Assembly: GCF_900095305.1 (NCBI RefSeq)
Contig: NZ_FMDO01000036.1
Coordinates: forward strand, 1-64,000
DNA: 64,000 nucleotides
DNA from: Proteiniborus sp. DW1
Lineage (GTDB): Bacteria; Bacillota; Clostridia; Tissierellales; Proteiniboraceae
Direction of reading: 5' to 3'
Both the position numbers and the translations under genes were made by a program. Below the pieces are notes generated by a model, which saw only the letters and a list, made by a program, of their open reading frames with translations, did not search any database and was not told the DNA's origin. This document shows positions 43,763 through 53,296 of the stretch, one piece after another. How positions within the stretch are numbered: position 1 is the first letter of the stretch; the number at the start of each line of letters is the position of its first letter.

Positions 43763-44428
43763 TTATGATCTATTTTGTACATCTATCACACCATCTTCAT
43801 CACTTAATTTGCTTATTAATTCATTCTTTAAAGATATATTAGGGATTTTTATAATTAAATTCACTATTTCTATTTGTTCATCCTCTGGAACTAACTCTAT
43901 ATTTAAAATATGTCCGCCTAGATCTCCAATAATTTTACATATCTTTCCTAGTTGTCCTGGCTTACTAATAGCAGTTATCTTAAGATTCATGTAGTTTCTT
44001 CTTAATTTTATGTGCTTTTCAAACTTCGAGAAAGACAATAAAGTAATAAGTACTAATGATACTGTAATTATGGCGCCTAGATAAAAACCTGCACCAACAG
44101 CAATGCCTATGCAAGCTACTGCCCATAAGCTTGCAGCTGTAGTCAATCCTCTAACGGTATCGCCTTGTCTAATAATAGTTCCAGCACCTAAAAAACCTAT
44201 TCCGCTTATTACCTGGGCACCAAGTCTGTCAGGTTGTAAAGATGTCTGTTCCTTAAACATATCAAAAATAAAAATAGAAGTAAGCATAACAAGTGTTGAA
44301 CCTACACATACTAAAATATGAGTCCTAAGCCCAGCAGGTCTTTTTATACTTTCCCTCTCAATCCCTATAATACCTGATAATATAACTGAAAGGATGAGTC
44401 GAGTAACCACTTCTTTAATCGAAATCAT
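43763..44428 (-). CDS. MgtC/SapB-family membrane protein
   Basis: A 221-residue inner-membrane protein: about four or five membrane helices in the first 135 residues with the family motifs GIIGIERESIKRPAGLRTHILVC spread over positions 20-42 and SGIGFLGAGTI, then a cytoplasmic ACT-like domain (about 148-221). MgtC proteins act in magnesium homeostasis and membrane-potential control; the substrate is uncertain. It starts 8 nt after the glycosyltransferase gene, so the two are co-transcribed. In Bacillus, proS and polC occupy this interval. Confidence 0.92.
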   Translation of the reverse strand: MISIKEVVTRLILSVILSGIIGIERESIKRPAGLRTHILVCVGSTLVMLTSIFIFDMFKEQTSLQPDRLGAQVISGIGFLGAGTIIRQGDTVRGLTTAASLWAVACIGIAVGAGFYLGAIITVSLVLITLLSFSKFEKHIKLRRNYMNLKITAISKPGQLGKICKIIGDLGGHILNIELVPEDEQIEIVNLIIKIPNISLKNELISKLSDEDGVIDVQNRS

Positions 44429-44436
44429 TTCATCAC

Positions 44437-45072
44437 CTATCTATAACTAGTAATAACTTTTACTATATCCCAGTACATCTTCATCCTAGAAATGAAACCT
44501 TTTATTATACCTAATTTCTCTTCTTTCATTACATGAGTAAGATTTTCTAAAATTATTTCTTTTGTTTTGATATTGTTTATCGTCACATACTTCGTTAAAG
44601 CAACTTCTACCCCATACCTTGTTATATCAATATTGGGAATACTTTCAAATAAATACCTTCTTATTGCCCTTTGACCTGATAAATATGGAGCCACCTTTTG
44701 GGCTAAATCCGTAGTAAGCCTACCATTACTAAATACTCCAATTGTCATATCAACATCTCCATTAACTACTGGAATCAATAAGTCAATTATATGTTGCTCA
44801 CTAAGACCAATCAGATCTGCATCTAAAAACAATAGTATTTCTGACTGTGTGGCATTTACACCTTTATTCAAAGCTCCACCTTTACCAATATTATCTCTTA
44901 AGTCTAATATTCCTACATTATGCTTTTTTGCAATATCTACAGTTTTGTCTATAGAGCCATCGCTTACCACTATTATTTCGTCTACTAATTTAACCTTTTT
45001 TACTGCTTTAATAACGTCACCAATTGTTTTTTCCTCATTATATGCTGGTATTATAACAGTTATTGAACACAT
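44437..45072 (-). CDS. Family 2 glycosyltransferase
   Basis: A 211-residue soluble GT-A-fold enzyme with the start ITVIIPAYNEEKTIGDVI, the VVSDGS nucleotide-binding motif, the metal-binding FLDADL motif at about 80-85, and GKGGALNKG. It resembles dolichol-phosphate-mannose-synthase-like and glucosyl-3-phosphoglycerate-synthase-like proteins. No membrane helix is present. Donor and acceptor are not predictable. It follows ispG by 32 nt and pairs with the MgtC gene. Confidence 0.88.
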   Translation of the reverse strand: MCSITVIIPAYNEEKTIGDVIKAVKKVKLVDEIIVVSDGSIDKTVDIAKKHNVGILDLRDNIGKGGALNKGVNATQSEILLFLDADLIGLSEQHIIDLLIPVVNGDVDMTIGVFSNGRLTTDLAQKVAPYLSGQRAIRRYLFESIPNIDITRYGVEVALTKYVTINNIKTKEIILENLTHVMKEEKLGIIKGFISRMKMYWDIVKVITSYR

Positions 45073-45104
45073 TTAACCACCTTAACTTTATCTACAAGTT
45101 TTGT

Positions 45105-46151
45105 CTATAATTTCTCTATTTCATAAATAAGCTCATCAAGCAACTTATCTTCGTCGACTTTTTTAATTATTTGACCTTTTTTAAATATTAGAGCTGAGCC
45201 TTTACCTCCTGCTATGCCTAAATCAGCTTCTCTAGCTTCTCCAGGTCCATTAACTGCACATCCCATAATTGCAATTTTAATAGGTTTTGAAATATTATGT
45301 ATTCTCTTTTCAACTTTATTAACTAAGTCAATTAAATCTATTTGAGTTCTTCCACATGTAGGACATGAAATTATTTCTATCTTATCCTTAAGTAAACCTA
45401 AAGTTCTTAAAATCTGTTTGCCAACCTTTACTTCTTCAACTGGATTACCTGTAAGTGAAACCCTAATAGTATCTCCTATTCCCATTAGAAGCAACGAACC
45501 AATACCTATAGAAGATTTAATTGTTCCAGTCCAAGGAGTTCCTGATTCAGTTATTCCAATGTGAAATGGATATTCAATTGATTCTGCAGCCTTTTTATAT
45601 GACTTTACAGTTAATGCTATATCTGTTGCTTTTAAAGAAACCTTTATGTTATTATAATTCAAGTCTTCTAATATTCTAATATGTTCTAATGCACTATATA
45701 ACATAGAATCCTCATTTATCCCATTAAATTTCTCTATTATTTCCCGCTTTATAGAACCAGAATTAACTCCTATTCTTATAGGTATTTGCCTATCTTTACA
45801 AGCAAGAACTACTTCCTTCACCTTATCCTTTGAGCCAATGTTTCCTGGATTTATTCTAAGACCATCTGCTCCATTTTTTATTGCACTAAGAGCAAGTCTA
45901 TAATCAAAATGTATATCTGCAACAAGTGGAATGTTAATTTCTTGCTTAATTTTTTTTATAGCTTCAGCAGCATCATTATCTGGAACAGCAACTCGTACTA
46001 TATCACAACCTGTCTCTTCTAATTCCAATATTTGCTTAACTGTCCTTTCTACATCTCTTGTATCTGTATTAGTCATGGACTGAACTGTTATAGGGTTCTC
46101 TCCACCAATACCAACATTGCCTACAAAAATTTCTTTGCTTTTTCTTCTCAT
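45105..46151 (-). CDS. ispG: 4-hydroxy-3-methylbut-2-enyl diphosphate synthase
   Basis: Penultimate enzyme of the MEP isoprenoid pathway, a [4Fe-4S] protein converting MEcPP to HMBPP. The 348 residues have the TIM-barrel half (GGENPITVQSMTNTDT) and the cluster half with CPTCGRTQID and MGCAVNGPGEA, giving the three cluster cysteines. It follows rseP by 11 nt. It operates in the same pathway as dxr two genes upstream. Confidence 0.97.
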   Translation of the reverse strand: MRRKSKEIFVGNVGIGGENPITVQSMTNTDTRDVERTVKQILELEETGCDIVRVAVPDNDAAEAIKKIKQEINIPLVADIHFDYRLALSAIKNGADGLRINPGNIGSKDKVKEVVLACKDRQIPIRIGVNSGSIKREIIEKFNGINEDSMLYSALEHIRILEDLNYNNIKVSLKATDIALTVKSYKKAAESIEYPFHIGITESGTPWTGTIKSSIGIGSLLLMGIGDTIRVSLTGNPVEEVKVGKQILRTLGLLKDKIEIISCPTCGRTQIDLIDLVNKVEKRIHNISKPIKIAIMGCAVNGPGEAREADLGIAGGKGSALIFKKGQIIKKVDEDKLLDELIYEIEKL

Positions 46152-46162
46152 GGTTTCACCGC

Positions 46163-47170
46163 CTAGAAAATATTAAATTTTATTAAGTCTTTATAGGCTA
46201 CTACTAACATTAACAATATTAAAAATACAAAGCCTATAAAGTGAATAAATCCTTCTCTCTCTGGATTTACTGGTTTACCACGAATCAATTCAAGCAAAAG
46301 GAAAACAAGTCTACTTCCATCAAGTGCAGGTATAGGTAAAAGATTAAAAAATCCTAGATTTATACTAATAAATCCTGCAACATAAAGAACGTATTGAAAG
46401 CCTGACTTAGCAGCTTCTCCAACAAGATATACTATTCCTACTGGACCTGATATGTCTCCACTACTTACTTTTCCTCTAAAAAGCATAGCTATAAATTGGA
46501 ACATTAAGCCCAATATCATTATCATGTTCTGAAATCCACTTTTTATTGATAGTGGCAATGATTTAACTAATTTAGGAGTAATCCCGATAATTAATCTGTT
46601 TTCTTCTTTATTAGTTATTGGTTTCATAATAAAGTTATACTCTTTTCCATTTCTAATAACTGAAACTGTTATTTCTTCTCCATTAGAGGTGCCAATATAG
46701 TTTTTAATATCATCCCAACTATTAACTTCAGAACCATTTATGCTTTTTATAGTATCTCCACTTCTAAGCCCTGATTCATATGCAGGCAATCTCTCTGTAG
46801 CCTCATCTATAGTCGTAGTAGGTACTCCTACATTATAAGCATAAATACTAAACACTATAATAGCTAGAACAAAGTTCATTATAGCTCCTGCAGCTATAAC
46901 AGCCATTCTTACTCCAATCGGCTTTTTACTAAAACTCTTTTCATCATCAGAGTGTTCGTCTTCACCTTCCATTTTTACGTAGCCACCAATAGGTAATAAC
47001 CTTAAGCTATAATCTGTGTCCCCTTTATTTATTTTAAATAATCTTGGCCCCATACCAATAGCAAACTCATGTACCTTAATTCCAGAAATTTTAGCTATAA
47101 TAAAGTGCCCAAATTCATGAAAAACTACAACTATAAAAAAAACAAAAATCGTCGCCAAAGCAGTTTGCAA
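46163..47170 (-). CDS. rseP: Site-2 intramembrane metalloprotease RseP/RasP
   Basis: Zinc protease that cleaves membrane-embedded anti-sigma factors and signal-peptide remnants. The 335 residues have the active site HEFGH in the first membrane helix, a PDZ domain (about 110-190, GLRSGDTIKSINGSEV), and the second catalytic motif PIPALDGSRL in a later helix. It starts at TTG 47170 with AAGGTGGTG upstream. Position between dxr and ispG is normal for clostridia. Confidence 0.95.
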   Translation of the reverse strand: MQTALATIFVFFIVVVFHEFGHFIIAKISGIKVHEFAIGMGPRLFKINKGDTDYSLRLLPIGGYVKMEGEDEHSDDEKSFSKKPIGVRMAVIAAGAIMNFVLAIIVFSIYAYNVGVPTTTIDEATERLPAYESGLRSGDTIKSINGSEVNSWDDIKNYIGTSNGEEITVSVIRNGKEYNFIMKPITNKEENRLIIGITPKLVKSLPLSIKSGFQNMIMILGLMFQFIAMLFRGKVSSGDISGPVGIVYLVGEAAKSGFQYVLYVAGFISINLGFFNLLPIPALDGSRLVFLLLELIRGKPVNPEREGFIHFIGFVFLILLMLVVAYKDLIKFNIF

Positions 47171-47185
47171 TTATAAAACACCACC

Positions 47186-48334
47186 TTAATTACATGTTCT
47201 ACTTAGAATTTCACTTCTCGCCCATTTATCACTATCTAAAATATCATCTAGAGTAGGATTATTAATTGTAATATGGCGAGTCATTGTATTATGAATAATC
47301 TCGGGAATTTCTAAAAATTTTATTTGGTTATTTAAAAACATTTCTACAGCAACTTCATTTGCAGCATTTAGTACTGCTGGCATAGTTCCTCCAATATTAA
47401 TGGCTTCATAAGCTAACTCTAAGCATGGAAAAACTTCTGTATTAGGAACTTCAAAGGACAGCTCCTTTAGACTGATAAAGTCAAGCTTTTTTAATTGGTT
47501 TCCTACTCTCTTAGGATGAGTTAACGCATATTGTATAGGTATTCTCATGTCAGGAATACCTAAATGAGCAATTATACTACCATCAATATATTCTACCATA
47601 GAGTGTATTATACTTTGAGGATGTACTATTACTTCGATTTTATCAATATTAATATCAAATAGCCACCTTGCTTCTATAACCTCGAGCCCCTTATTCATTA
47701 AGGTGGCAGAATCAATAGTTAGTTTTTTACCCATTTTCCAATTAGGATGCTTAAGAGCATCTTCTACCTTAACGTTTTCTAAATCACCTTTTTTTCGTCC
47801 CCTAAAAGGTCCTCCTGAGGCAGTCAATATTAGTTTTGAAATCTCATCTCTATTTCCACATCTTAAAGCCTGAAAAATCGCAGAATGTTCACTGTCAACT
47901 GGAATTATATCCACATTATTTCTTGAAGCTTCCCTCATTACAATTTCTCCAGCTGTTACTAATGTTTCCTTATTGGCTAGTGCAATTTTTTTACCGCATT
48001 TAATTGCTTCCAAAGTTGGAAGTAGTCCTATCATACCAACCACTGAAGTAATTACTATATCAATATCCTCTAGAACAACCGCCTCAATTAGTCCTTCAAT
48101 CCCAGAGCTTACTTTTATATTATACCCTTTGAGCCTATCCTTTAAAATCTTAGATTTTTGTAAATCCATAACTACGACAAGCTTGGGATTGAATTCTAAA
48201 GCCTGTTGTTCAATCAAATCAATATTTTTATTAGTAGTTAAAGATACCACCTTATATTCTTTAGAGCTTTTTATAACATCTAGAGCTTGAGTCCCTATGG
48301 AACCTGTAGAACCTAATATACTTATTCCTATCAA
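47186..48334 (-). CDS. dxr: 1-deoxy-D-xylulose 5-phosphate reductoisomerase
   Basis: First committed enzyme of the MEP pathway, NADPH-dependent. The 382 residues show the NADPH motif ILGSTGSIGTQALDVI, the metal and substrate motifs PVDSEHSAIFQ and TASGGPFRG, and WKMGKKLTIDSATLMNKGLEVIEA in two halves. Start TTG 48334 is 7 nt from AAGGAG. A 143-bp gap after cdsA is unusually large for this operon and may hold an additional promoter (TATACT preceded by a weak TTAATA). Confidence 0.96.
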   Translation of the reverse strand: MIGISILGSTGSIGTQALDVIKSSKEYKVVSLTTNKNIDLIEQQALEFNPKLVVVMDLQKSKILKDRLKGYNIKVSSGIEGLIEAVVLEDIDIVITSVVGMIGLLPTLEAIKCGKKIALANKETLVTAGEIVMREASRNNVDIIPVDSEHSAIFQALRCGNRDEISKLILTASGGPFRGRKKGDLENVKVEDALKHPNWKMGKKLTIDSATLMNKGLEVIEARWLFDINIDKIEVIVHPQSIIHSMVEYIDGSIIAHLGIPDMRIPIQYALTHPKRVGNQLKKLDFISLKELSFEVPNTEVFPCLELAYEAINIGGTMPAVLNAANEVAVEMFLNNQIKFLEIPEIIHNTMTRHITINNPTLDDILDSDKWARSEILSRTCN

Positions 48335-48477
48335 AATACCACTCCTTATTTTAGACGGATGCTATTTGTCATTGTTACAGTATATTTACAAGATTATGAG
48401 AGTATTAATTTATTACTAAAATACTGGTAACAACAAAAATAGATCAATTTAAATAATATACGCATCTTTAAATAAGA

Positions 48478-49254
48478 CTATCTCAGCACAAACAAAGTTA
48501 TATAATAATATACTAAAGGTCCTGTAAAAAGTATGCTATCAAATCTATCTAAAATGCCTCCATGTCCAGGCATTATATTGCCATAATCCTTAATATTTGC
48601 TAATCTCTTAATTCTAGATGCAGCTAGATCTCCTATTTGAGCCATTATAGAACAAATTATACTTAAAATAGCGATTTTTAAAAAATTATCAAGCTTGAAG
48701 TAATAGGAAAAAGCTAAATTTAAAACTAGACTTCCAAAAATTCCTCCCAAAAAACCCTCTACACTTTTCTTAGGACTTAAATTGGGGCAGAGTTTTCTCT
48801 TCCCAAAATTGACTCCTATAAAATAAGCAAAGGTATCTGTACCCCAAGCAGTTATAAACACAATCCAAATATAAATGCTACCACCTAGTAAGGCAATATG
48901 AGAAATAAAATAAGGTATATACAAAGCTCCCATAACTGTTATAGCAATGTCACTAATCTTAACTTTTTCATTAAATACTAGAATACAAAGTAAAGATATA
49001 ACATACAAGAATAGTAGTACACTAAAATAATCATTTTTATTTAAAACAATCAATAGAAATAAGCCAACAGCAAACACATAATTCATAAATAAGATAGTCT
49101 TAAGTCCGTTAATCTTCCTAACAGCCCTATCAAACTCATATAATCCAATTAAGGAAATCAGCAAAACAGAAAGATTCAATAATTGACCTCCAACTAGAAC
49201 TACAGTAAAAAGAATAATCAATCCTATTAAACCTGAAATAATTCTAATTTTCAT
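48478..49254 (-). CDS. cdsA: Phosphatidate cytidylyltransferase
   Basis: Membrane enzyme making CDP-diacylglycerol, the substrate for PgsA (encoded at 25730). The 258 residues form about seven membrane helices with the C-terminal signature running from SVEGFLGG through AQIGDLAASRIKR to MPGHGGILDRFDS. It follows uppS by 10 nt. Confidence 0.96.
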   Translation of the reverse strand: MKIRIISGLIGLIILFTVVLVGGQLLNLSVLLISLIGLYEFDRAVRKINGLKTILFMNYVFAVGLFLLIVLNKNDYFSVLLFLYVISLLCILVFNEKVKISDIAITVMGALYIPYFISHIALLGGSIYIWIVFITAWGTDTFAYFIGVNFGKRKLCPNLSPKKSVEGFLGGIFGSLVLNLAFSYYFKLDNFLKIAILSIICSIMAQIGDLAASRIKRLANIKDYGNIMPGHGGILDRFDSILFTGPLVYYYITLFVLR

Positions 49255-49264
49255 AGCTATTCAC

Positions 49265-50014
49265 CTAAATTCCTCCAAATCTCCTTTTTCTACTTTGGTA
49301 TTCAATTAAAGATTTATAAAGCTGCTCGGTATTAAATTCTGGCCAATAAACGTCTGAAAAAACAAATTCCGTGTAAGCAACTTGATAAAGCAAAAAGTTA
49401 CTTAGACGCTTTTCTCCACTTGGCCTTATTAGTAAGTCTGGATCAGGTTGATTTCTTGTAAAAAGGTAGTTCTTAAATACTTCTTCATTTATTTCATCTA
49501 AAATTACATCCCCACTTCTTACATCTTTAATTAATGACTTAATTCCGTTAACGATTTCGTTTCTGCCACCATAATTCAAAGCAATATTAAGATTCATTTT
49601 ATCATTGTTTTTAGTTTTTTCTACTGCCTTTTTCACTTCTTCCCTAGGTAAAGCAGGTAGGTCATCTATATTGCCTAAGATGTTTATTTTTACATTATTT
49701 TTATGTAAAGTAGTAAGCTCTTTTTTAAGATACTCAACTAGCAGTTTCATTAGTGTATCGATTTCTTCCTTGGGACGTCCCCAGTTTTCTGTTGAAAAAG
49801 CATAAAGAGTTAAGTAGGGTATTCCAAGATTTCCAGCAGCTTCAACAATTTCCTTTACTCTTTCAACACCCTCTCTATGGCCTGCTGTTCTAGGAAGTAA
49901 CCTTTTTCTAGCCCATCTACCATTACCATCCATTATTATAGCTACATGCTTAGGTAACTTATCCATATCAATTTTGCTCAACAAAGTATTCGTATTTATT
50001 TCATCTCTGCTCAT
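49265..50014 (-). CDS. uppS: Undecaprenyl diphosphate synthase
   Basis: cis-Prenyltransferase producing the C55 lipid carrier for peptidoglycan. The 249 residues have the catalytic Asp in IMDGNGRWARKR, the TAGHREG and AFSTENWGRP motifs, and LLIRPSGEKRLSNFLLYQ. GGAGGTAATAGT precedes the ATG. Only about 30 nt separate it from a strong hairpin, so either read-through or a promoter overlapping the hairpin drives it. Confidence 0.97.
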   Translation of the reverse strand: MSRDEINTNTLLSKIDMDKLPKHVAIIMDGNGRWARKRLLPRTAGHREGVERVKEIVEAAGNLGIPYLTLYAFSTENWGRPKEEIDTLMKLLVEYLKKELTTLHKNNVKINILGNIDDLPALPREEVKKAVEKTKNNDKMNLNIALNYGGRNEIVNGIKSLIKDVRSGDVILDEINEEVFKNYLFTRNQPDPDLLIRPSGEKRLSNFLLYQVAYTEFVFSDVYWPEFNTEQLYKSLIEYQSRKRRFGGI

Positions 50015-50047
50015 ACTATTACCTCCATATACAGTTTAACTACTAAA

Positions 50048-50074
50048 AACCCCTTCTTTACATAAGAAGGGGTT
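50048..50074 (-). terminator. Hairpin between the 64-residue gene and uppS
   Basis: AACCCCTTCTT (50048-50058) pairs perfectly with AAGAAGGGGTT (50064-50074); the minus-strand arm is followed by TTTAG. It overlaps the preceding stop codon and may be a partial terminator. Confidence 0.75.
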
Positions 50075-50267
50075 AAAAGTAGCTAACTACAACAGTAATG
50101 ATACTTCCAGTATCAGTACATCTAACTATTCTTGGCTCAAATAGTAAAGGTTCTTTGAGCTTTCTATCCGCTGTTGTCCCTTTAATCTCTATTTTATTGC
50201 TACTTTGCTTTTTCAGAAGATTTAAACCTTCTTCCAGTGGAAACCCTATTATATCATACTTACTCAA
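50073..50267 (-). CDS. Small conserved protein of 64 residues between frr and uppS
   Basis: A 64-residue protein, start TTG 50267 with GGAGG 10 nt upstream (the site lies inside the frr stop region). The pattern, an N-terminal IIGFPLEEGLNLLKK helix, a strand, then RIVRCTDTGSIITVVVSYF, resembles small clostridial proteins encoded at this same site and recalls a single PASTA-like fold. No function is known. It is translated as part of the frr operon and ends in a strong hairpin. Confidence 0.75.
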   Translation of the reverse strand: MSKYDIIGFPLEEGLNLLKKQSSNKIEIKGTTADRKLKEPLLFEPRIVRCTDTGSIITVVVSYF

Positions 50268-50272
50268 TAAGA

Positions 50273-50830
50273 TTATACCTCCATAAGTTCTTTCTCTTTC
50301 TGAACTAGTAGGTTATCGATTTCTTCTATATACTTATCTGTAATTTTTTGCATTTGCTCTTCTGCTTGTTTTTGCTCATCTTCAGTTATCTCAGATGCTT
50401 TTTGTAGCTTTTTAATTTGATCATTAGCATCTCTTCTACCATTTCTAATAGCTATTTTAGCAGTTTCTGCAACTTTTTTTACTACCTTAATTAATTCCTT
50501 TCTTCTCTCTTCTGTTAACTGAGGAATAACTAGTCGAATCACTTTTCCATCTACGGAAGGGTTTAATCCTAAATCTGATTTCAAAATTGATTTTTCTATT
50601 TGTGAAATAACACTAACATCCCAAGGCTGAATCACTAGTAGCCTAGGCTCTGGTGCTGAAATGTTCGATATTTGATTTAGTGGTGTTTGAGTTCCATAAT
50701 AATCAATAGTGATTCTGTCTAATAGAGTTGGATTTGCTCTTCCTGCTCTTATACTATTAAGTTCCTCTTTATAAGCCTTAATAGTTTTTTTCATCTTTTC
50801 TTCTGTTTGCTTATGAATGTCTAGATACAT
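50273..50830 (-). CDS. frr: Ribosome recycling factor
   Basis: Releases ribosomes from mRNA after termination together with EF-G. The 185 residues have the standard length and show the three-helix bundle with [18 protein letters not shown] and [23 protein letters not shown] precedes the ATG by 7-8 nt. It follows pyrH by 2 nt. Confidence 0.98.
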   Translation of the reverse strand: MYLDIHKQTEEKMKKTIKAYKEELNSIRAGRANPTLLDRITIDYYGTQTPLNQISNISAPEPRLLVIQPWDVSVISQIEKSILKSDLGLNPSVDGKVIRLVIPQLTEERRKELIKVVKKVAETAKIAIRNGRRDANDQIKKLQKASEITEDEQKQAEEQMQKITDKYIEEIDNLLVQKEKELMEV

Positions 50831-50832
50831 AA

Positions 50833-51549
50833 TTATTCCTCCTTTACATGTGTTCCAATTTGGTCTCCCTTAATAATTCTTACAATATTATTAGCATCAT
50901 CAATGCCAAAAACAATTAAAGGTATTTTATTATCCATACACAAAGATGTAGCAGTAGAATCCATAATTCCTAATCCTAAATTCAAAATATCTATATATTT
51001 CAATTTATCAAATTTTTTTGCTTCAGAATTTAGATAAGGATCAGAATCATAAACTCCATCTACTCCTTTTTTTGCAAGTAAAATAACTTCAGCTTCTATT
51101 TCAGCAGCTCTCAACGCAGCAGTAGTATCAGTAGAAAAATAAGGATTGCCAGAGCCACCAGCAAAGATTACAACTCTACCTTTTTCTAAGTGTCTAATAG
51201 CTCTTCTTCTTATATAAGGTTCTGCAATTTGTCTCATTTCTATAGCTGTCTGAACTCTTGTTAAAACACCTATCTTTTCTAAAGCATCCTGTAAGGCAAG
51301 TGCATTAATGGTAGTTCCTAGCATTCCCATATAGTCAGAGGTTGTTCTATCCATTCCCTCAGAACTTCTTCCTCTCCAGAAGTTGCCTCCTCCCACTACT
51401 ATAGCCACTTGAACCTTCATCTCTTGTATTTTTTTTATTTCTTCAGCGATTCTTATAATAGTGTTTTCATCGATACCAAAACCTTTTTCTCCTGCTAATG
51501 CTTCACCGCTAAGTTTTAGAACAATTCTCTTATATTTGGGTTCTATCAT
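50833..51549 (-). CDS. pyrH: UMP kinase
   Basis: Hexameric bacterial UMP kinase, phosphorylating UMP in pyrimidine synthesis. The 238 residues show [20 protein letters not shown] and the [20 protein letters not shown] motif. TAGGAG precedes the ATG. A hairpin at 51642-51670 separates it from tsf. Confidence 0.98.
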   Translation of the reverse strand: MIEPKYKRIVLKLSGEALAGEKGFGIDENTIIRIAEEIKKIQEMKVQVAIVVGGGNFWRGRSSEGMDRTTSDYMGMLGTTINALALQDALEKIGVLTRVQTAIEMRQIAEPYIRRRAIRHLEKGRVVIFAGGSGNPYFSTDTTAALRAAEIEAEVILLAKKGVDGVYDSDPYLNSEAKKFDKLKYIDILNLGLGIMDSTATSLCMDNKIPLIVFGIDDANNIVRIIKGDQIGTHVKEE

Positions 51550-51641
51550 GTAAACACTCCTAGCATAAATATTCTACATCATATCAAAAACACCTTCAAA
51601 ACTAGTAAAAAAAGTTAATCAAAAGCTTGAATTATTTACTT

Positions 51642-51670
51642 AAATGGAGAACACTTTGTGTTCTCCATTT
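51642..51670 (-). terminator. Hairpin after tsf
   Basis: AAATGGAGAACAC (51642-51654), loop TTT, GTGTTCTCCATTT (51658-51670), two bases past the tsf stop. The minus-strand tail is A/T-rich rather than a pure T run, so partial termination is likely. Confidence 0.75.
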
Positions 51671-51672
51671 AA

Positions 51673-52320
51673 TTAGCCATTGATTTGCTTAGCTACTTCT
51701 TCTGCAAAGTTTTCTTCTCTTTTTTCTAGACCTTCGCCAACTTGGTATCTAACAAATCTTCTTATTTTAATGTTTTCACCTATCTTAGCTATTTTTTCAG
51801 CTAAAAGATCTTTTACTATAACGTCAGAGTCTTTAATGAATGGTTGTTCTAATAAACATACCTCTTTATAGTATTTTTCAATTCTTCCTTCAACCATTTT
51901 TTCAGCAATATGCTCAGGTTTCCCTTCGTTTAATGCTTGTTGTTTTAATATTTCTCTTTCTTTCTCTATTTCACTTTGTGGAACTTCATCTACAGATACA
52001 TATTTAGGATTTGCAGCTGCCACTTGCATAGCCATATCCCTAACAAAAACCCTAAATTCCTCATTTTTTGCAACAAAATCTGTTTCAGTATTAACTTCAA
52101 TTAGTACACCAATTCTGCCTCCATGTATGTATGCCTCTACAATACCTTCGGATGCAATTCTTCCAGCTTTTTTAGCAGCCTTAGATAGTCCTTTTTCTCT
52201 AAGCAAATCAATTGCTTTTTCAATATCTCCGTTAGTTTCTTCTAAAGCTTTTTTACAATCAAGCATTCCTACACCTGTTCTTTCTCTTAATTCCTTAACC
52301 ATTCCTGCTGATATAGCCAT
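51673..52320 (-). CDS. tsf: Elongation factor Ts
   Basis: Nucleotide-exchange factor for EF-Tu. The 215 residues are of the shorter clostridial type, with [18 protein letters not shown] at the N-terminus, [15 protein letters not shown], and the core ending in [29 protein letters not shown] precedes the ATG. It follows rpsB after a gap containing a hairpin. Confidence 0.98.
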   Translation of the reverse strand: MAISAGMVKELRERTGVGMLDCKKALEETNGDIEKAIDLLREKGLSKAAKKAGRIASEGIVEAYIHGGRIGVLIEVNTETDFVAKNEEFRVFVRDMAMQVAAANPKYVSVDEVPQSEIEKEREILKQQALNEGKPEHIAEKMVEGRIEKYYKEVCLLEQPFIKDSDVIVKDLLAEKIAKIGENIKIRRFVRYQVGEGLEKREENFAEEVAKQING

Positions 52321-52341
52321 TTTATATGCCTCCTTTTAATT

Positions 52342-52387
52342 AAAAAAAGTAAGAGCAGTAAGGGAAAAATTCCCCTATAACCCTTAC
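52342..52387 (-). terminator. rpsB-tsf intergenic hairpin (possible attenuator)
   Basis: On the minus strand GTAAGGG (52381-52387) can pair with CCCTTAC (52358-52364), and the GGGGAA within the loop competes for the same TTCCC bases. A T7 tract follows at 52342-52348, about 9 nt beyond the stem. Partial termination between rpsB and tsf is known in other bacteria. Confidence 0.5.
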
Positions 52388-52395
52388 CTTTATGA

Positions 52396-53094
52396 TTACT
52401 CTTCTATTTGCTCGCCTTGTTTACCTTCTAAGACAGCATTAGCAATTGTTTCAGTAAGTAGCTTAACAGCTCTTATTGCATCATCGTTTCCTGGAATTAC
52501 AAAATCAACTTCGTCAGGATCGCAGTTTGTATCAACGATGCCTACTACAGGTATTCCAAGTATCCTAGCTTCTTTAACTGCAATTTTTTCTTTTCTAGGA
52601 TCTACAACAAATAATGCATCTGGAATTCTTTGCATATTCTTAATGCCGCCAAGGAATTTCTCTAATCTCTCGGCTTCATGTCTTAATTTGATGACTTCTT
52701 TCTTAGGAAGAACATCAAATGTCCCATCTTCCTCCATTTTTTCTAATTGTTGAAGTCTTTCTATTCTTTTTCTTATTGTTTTGTAATTTGTTAGCATTCC
52801 CCCAAGCCATCTTTGGCTTACAAAATGCATGCCACATCTTTTTGCTTCGCTCTCAATAGACTCCTGTGCTTGTTTCTTTGTACCAACAAAAAGAATTTCT
52901 CCACCATTAACTGCTACATCTTTAATAAAATCATATGCTTCTTCTACTTTAACAACAGTTTTTTGTAAATCAATAATGTAAATTCCATTTCTCTCAGTAA
53001 AGATATATTCAGCCATTTTGGGGTTCCATCTTCTTGTTTGATGACCAAAATGTACTCCTGCTTCTAAAAGACTTTTCATAGAAATAACTGACAT
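52396..53094 (-). CDS. rpsB: 30S ribosomal protein S2
   Basis: Standard S2 of 232 residues: [59 protein letters not shown] and [20 protein letters not shown]. The frame reaches 53172, but AAAGGGAGGTGAAAAGC defines ATG 53094. The leader carries a second GGAGGTG 40 nt upstream that leads to no long product. A good promoter lies at 53199-53227. Confidence 0.98.
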   Translation of the reverse strand: MSVISMKSLLEAGVHFGHQTRRWNPKMAEYIFTERNGIYIIDLQKTVVKVEEAYDFIKDVAVNGGEILFVGTKKQAQESIESEAKRCGMHFVSQRWLGGMLTNYKTIRKRIERLQQLEKMEEDGTFDVLPKKEVIKLRHEAERLEKFLGGIKNMQRIPDALFVVDPRKEKIAVKEARILGIPVVGIVDTNCDPDEVDFVIPGNDDAIRAVKLLTETIANAVLEGKQGEQIEE

Positions 53095-53198
53095 GCTTTT
53101 CACCTCCCTTTGTTTTTCCTCCACCCTTTTCACCTCCATAGAGCACCATAGTGGCACAACCCTAAAGATCAAAGAGTGTGTGTAGTTTCACCTTATGT

Positions 53199-53227
53199 AG
53201 TATAACATACCAAGTGTGATTTGGCAA
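53199..53227 (-). promoter_or_regulatory. Sigma-A promoter of rpsB
   Basis: On the minus strand TTGCCA (53222-53227), 17-bp spacer, TATACT (53199-53204). It separates the translation genes from the upstream fla/che operon. Confidence 0.82.
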
Positions 53228-53296
53228 TAAGTTTTTTTAGTATTAAGGATACTGTACTATATTCTGCATTAACTACATCTTTTATACAATATTTTC

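Noticed and set aside
51642-51670. LexA box-like GAAC...GTTC near tsf
   Set aside because: The spacing between GAAC and GTTC is 7 rather than 4 and the bases are part of a longer hairpin after tsf.
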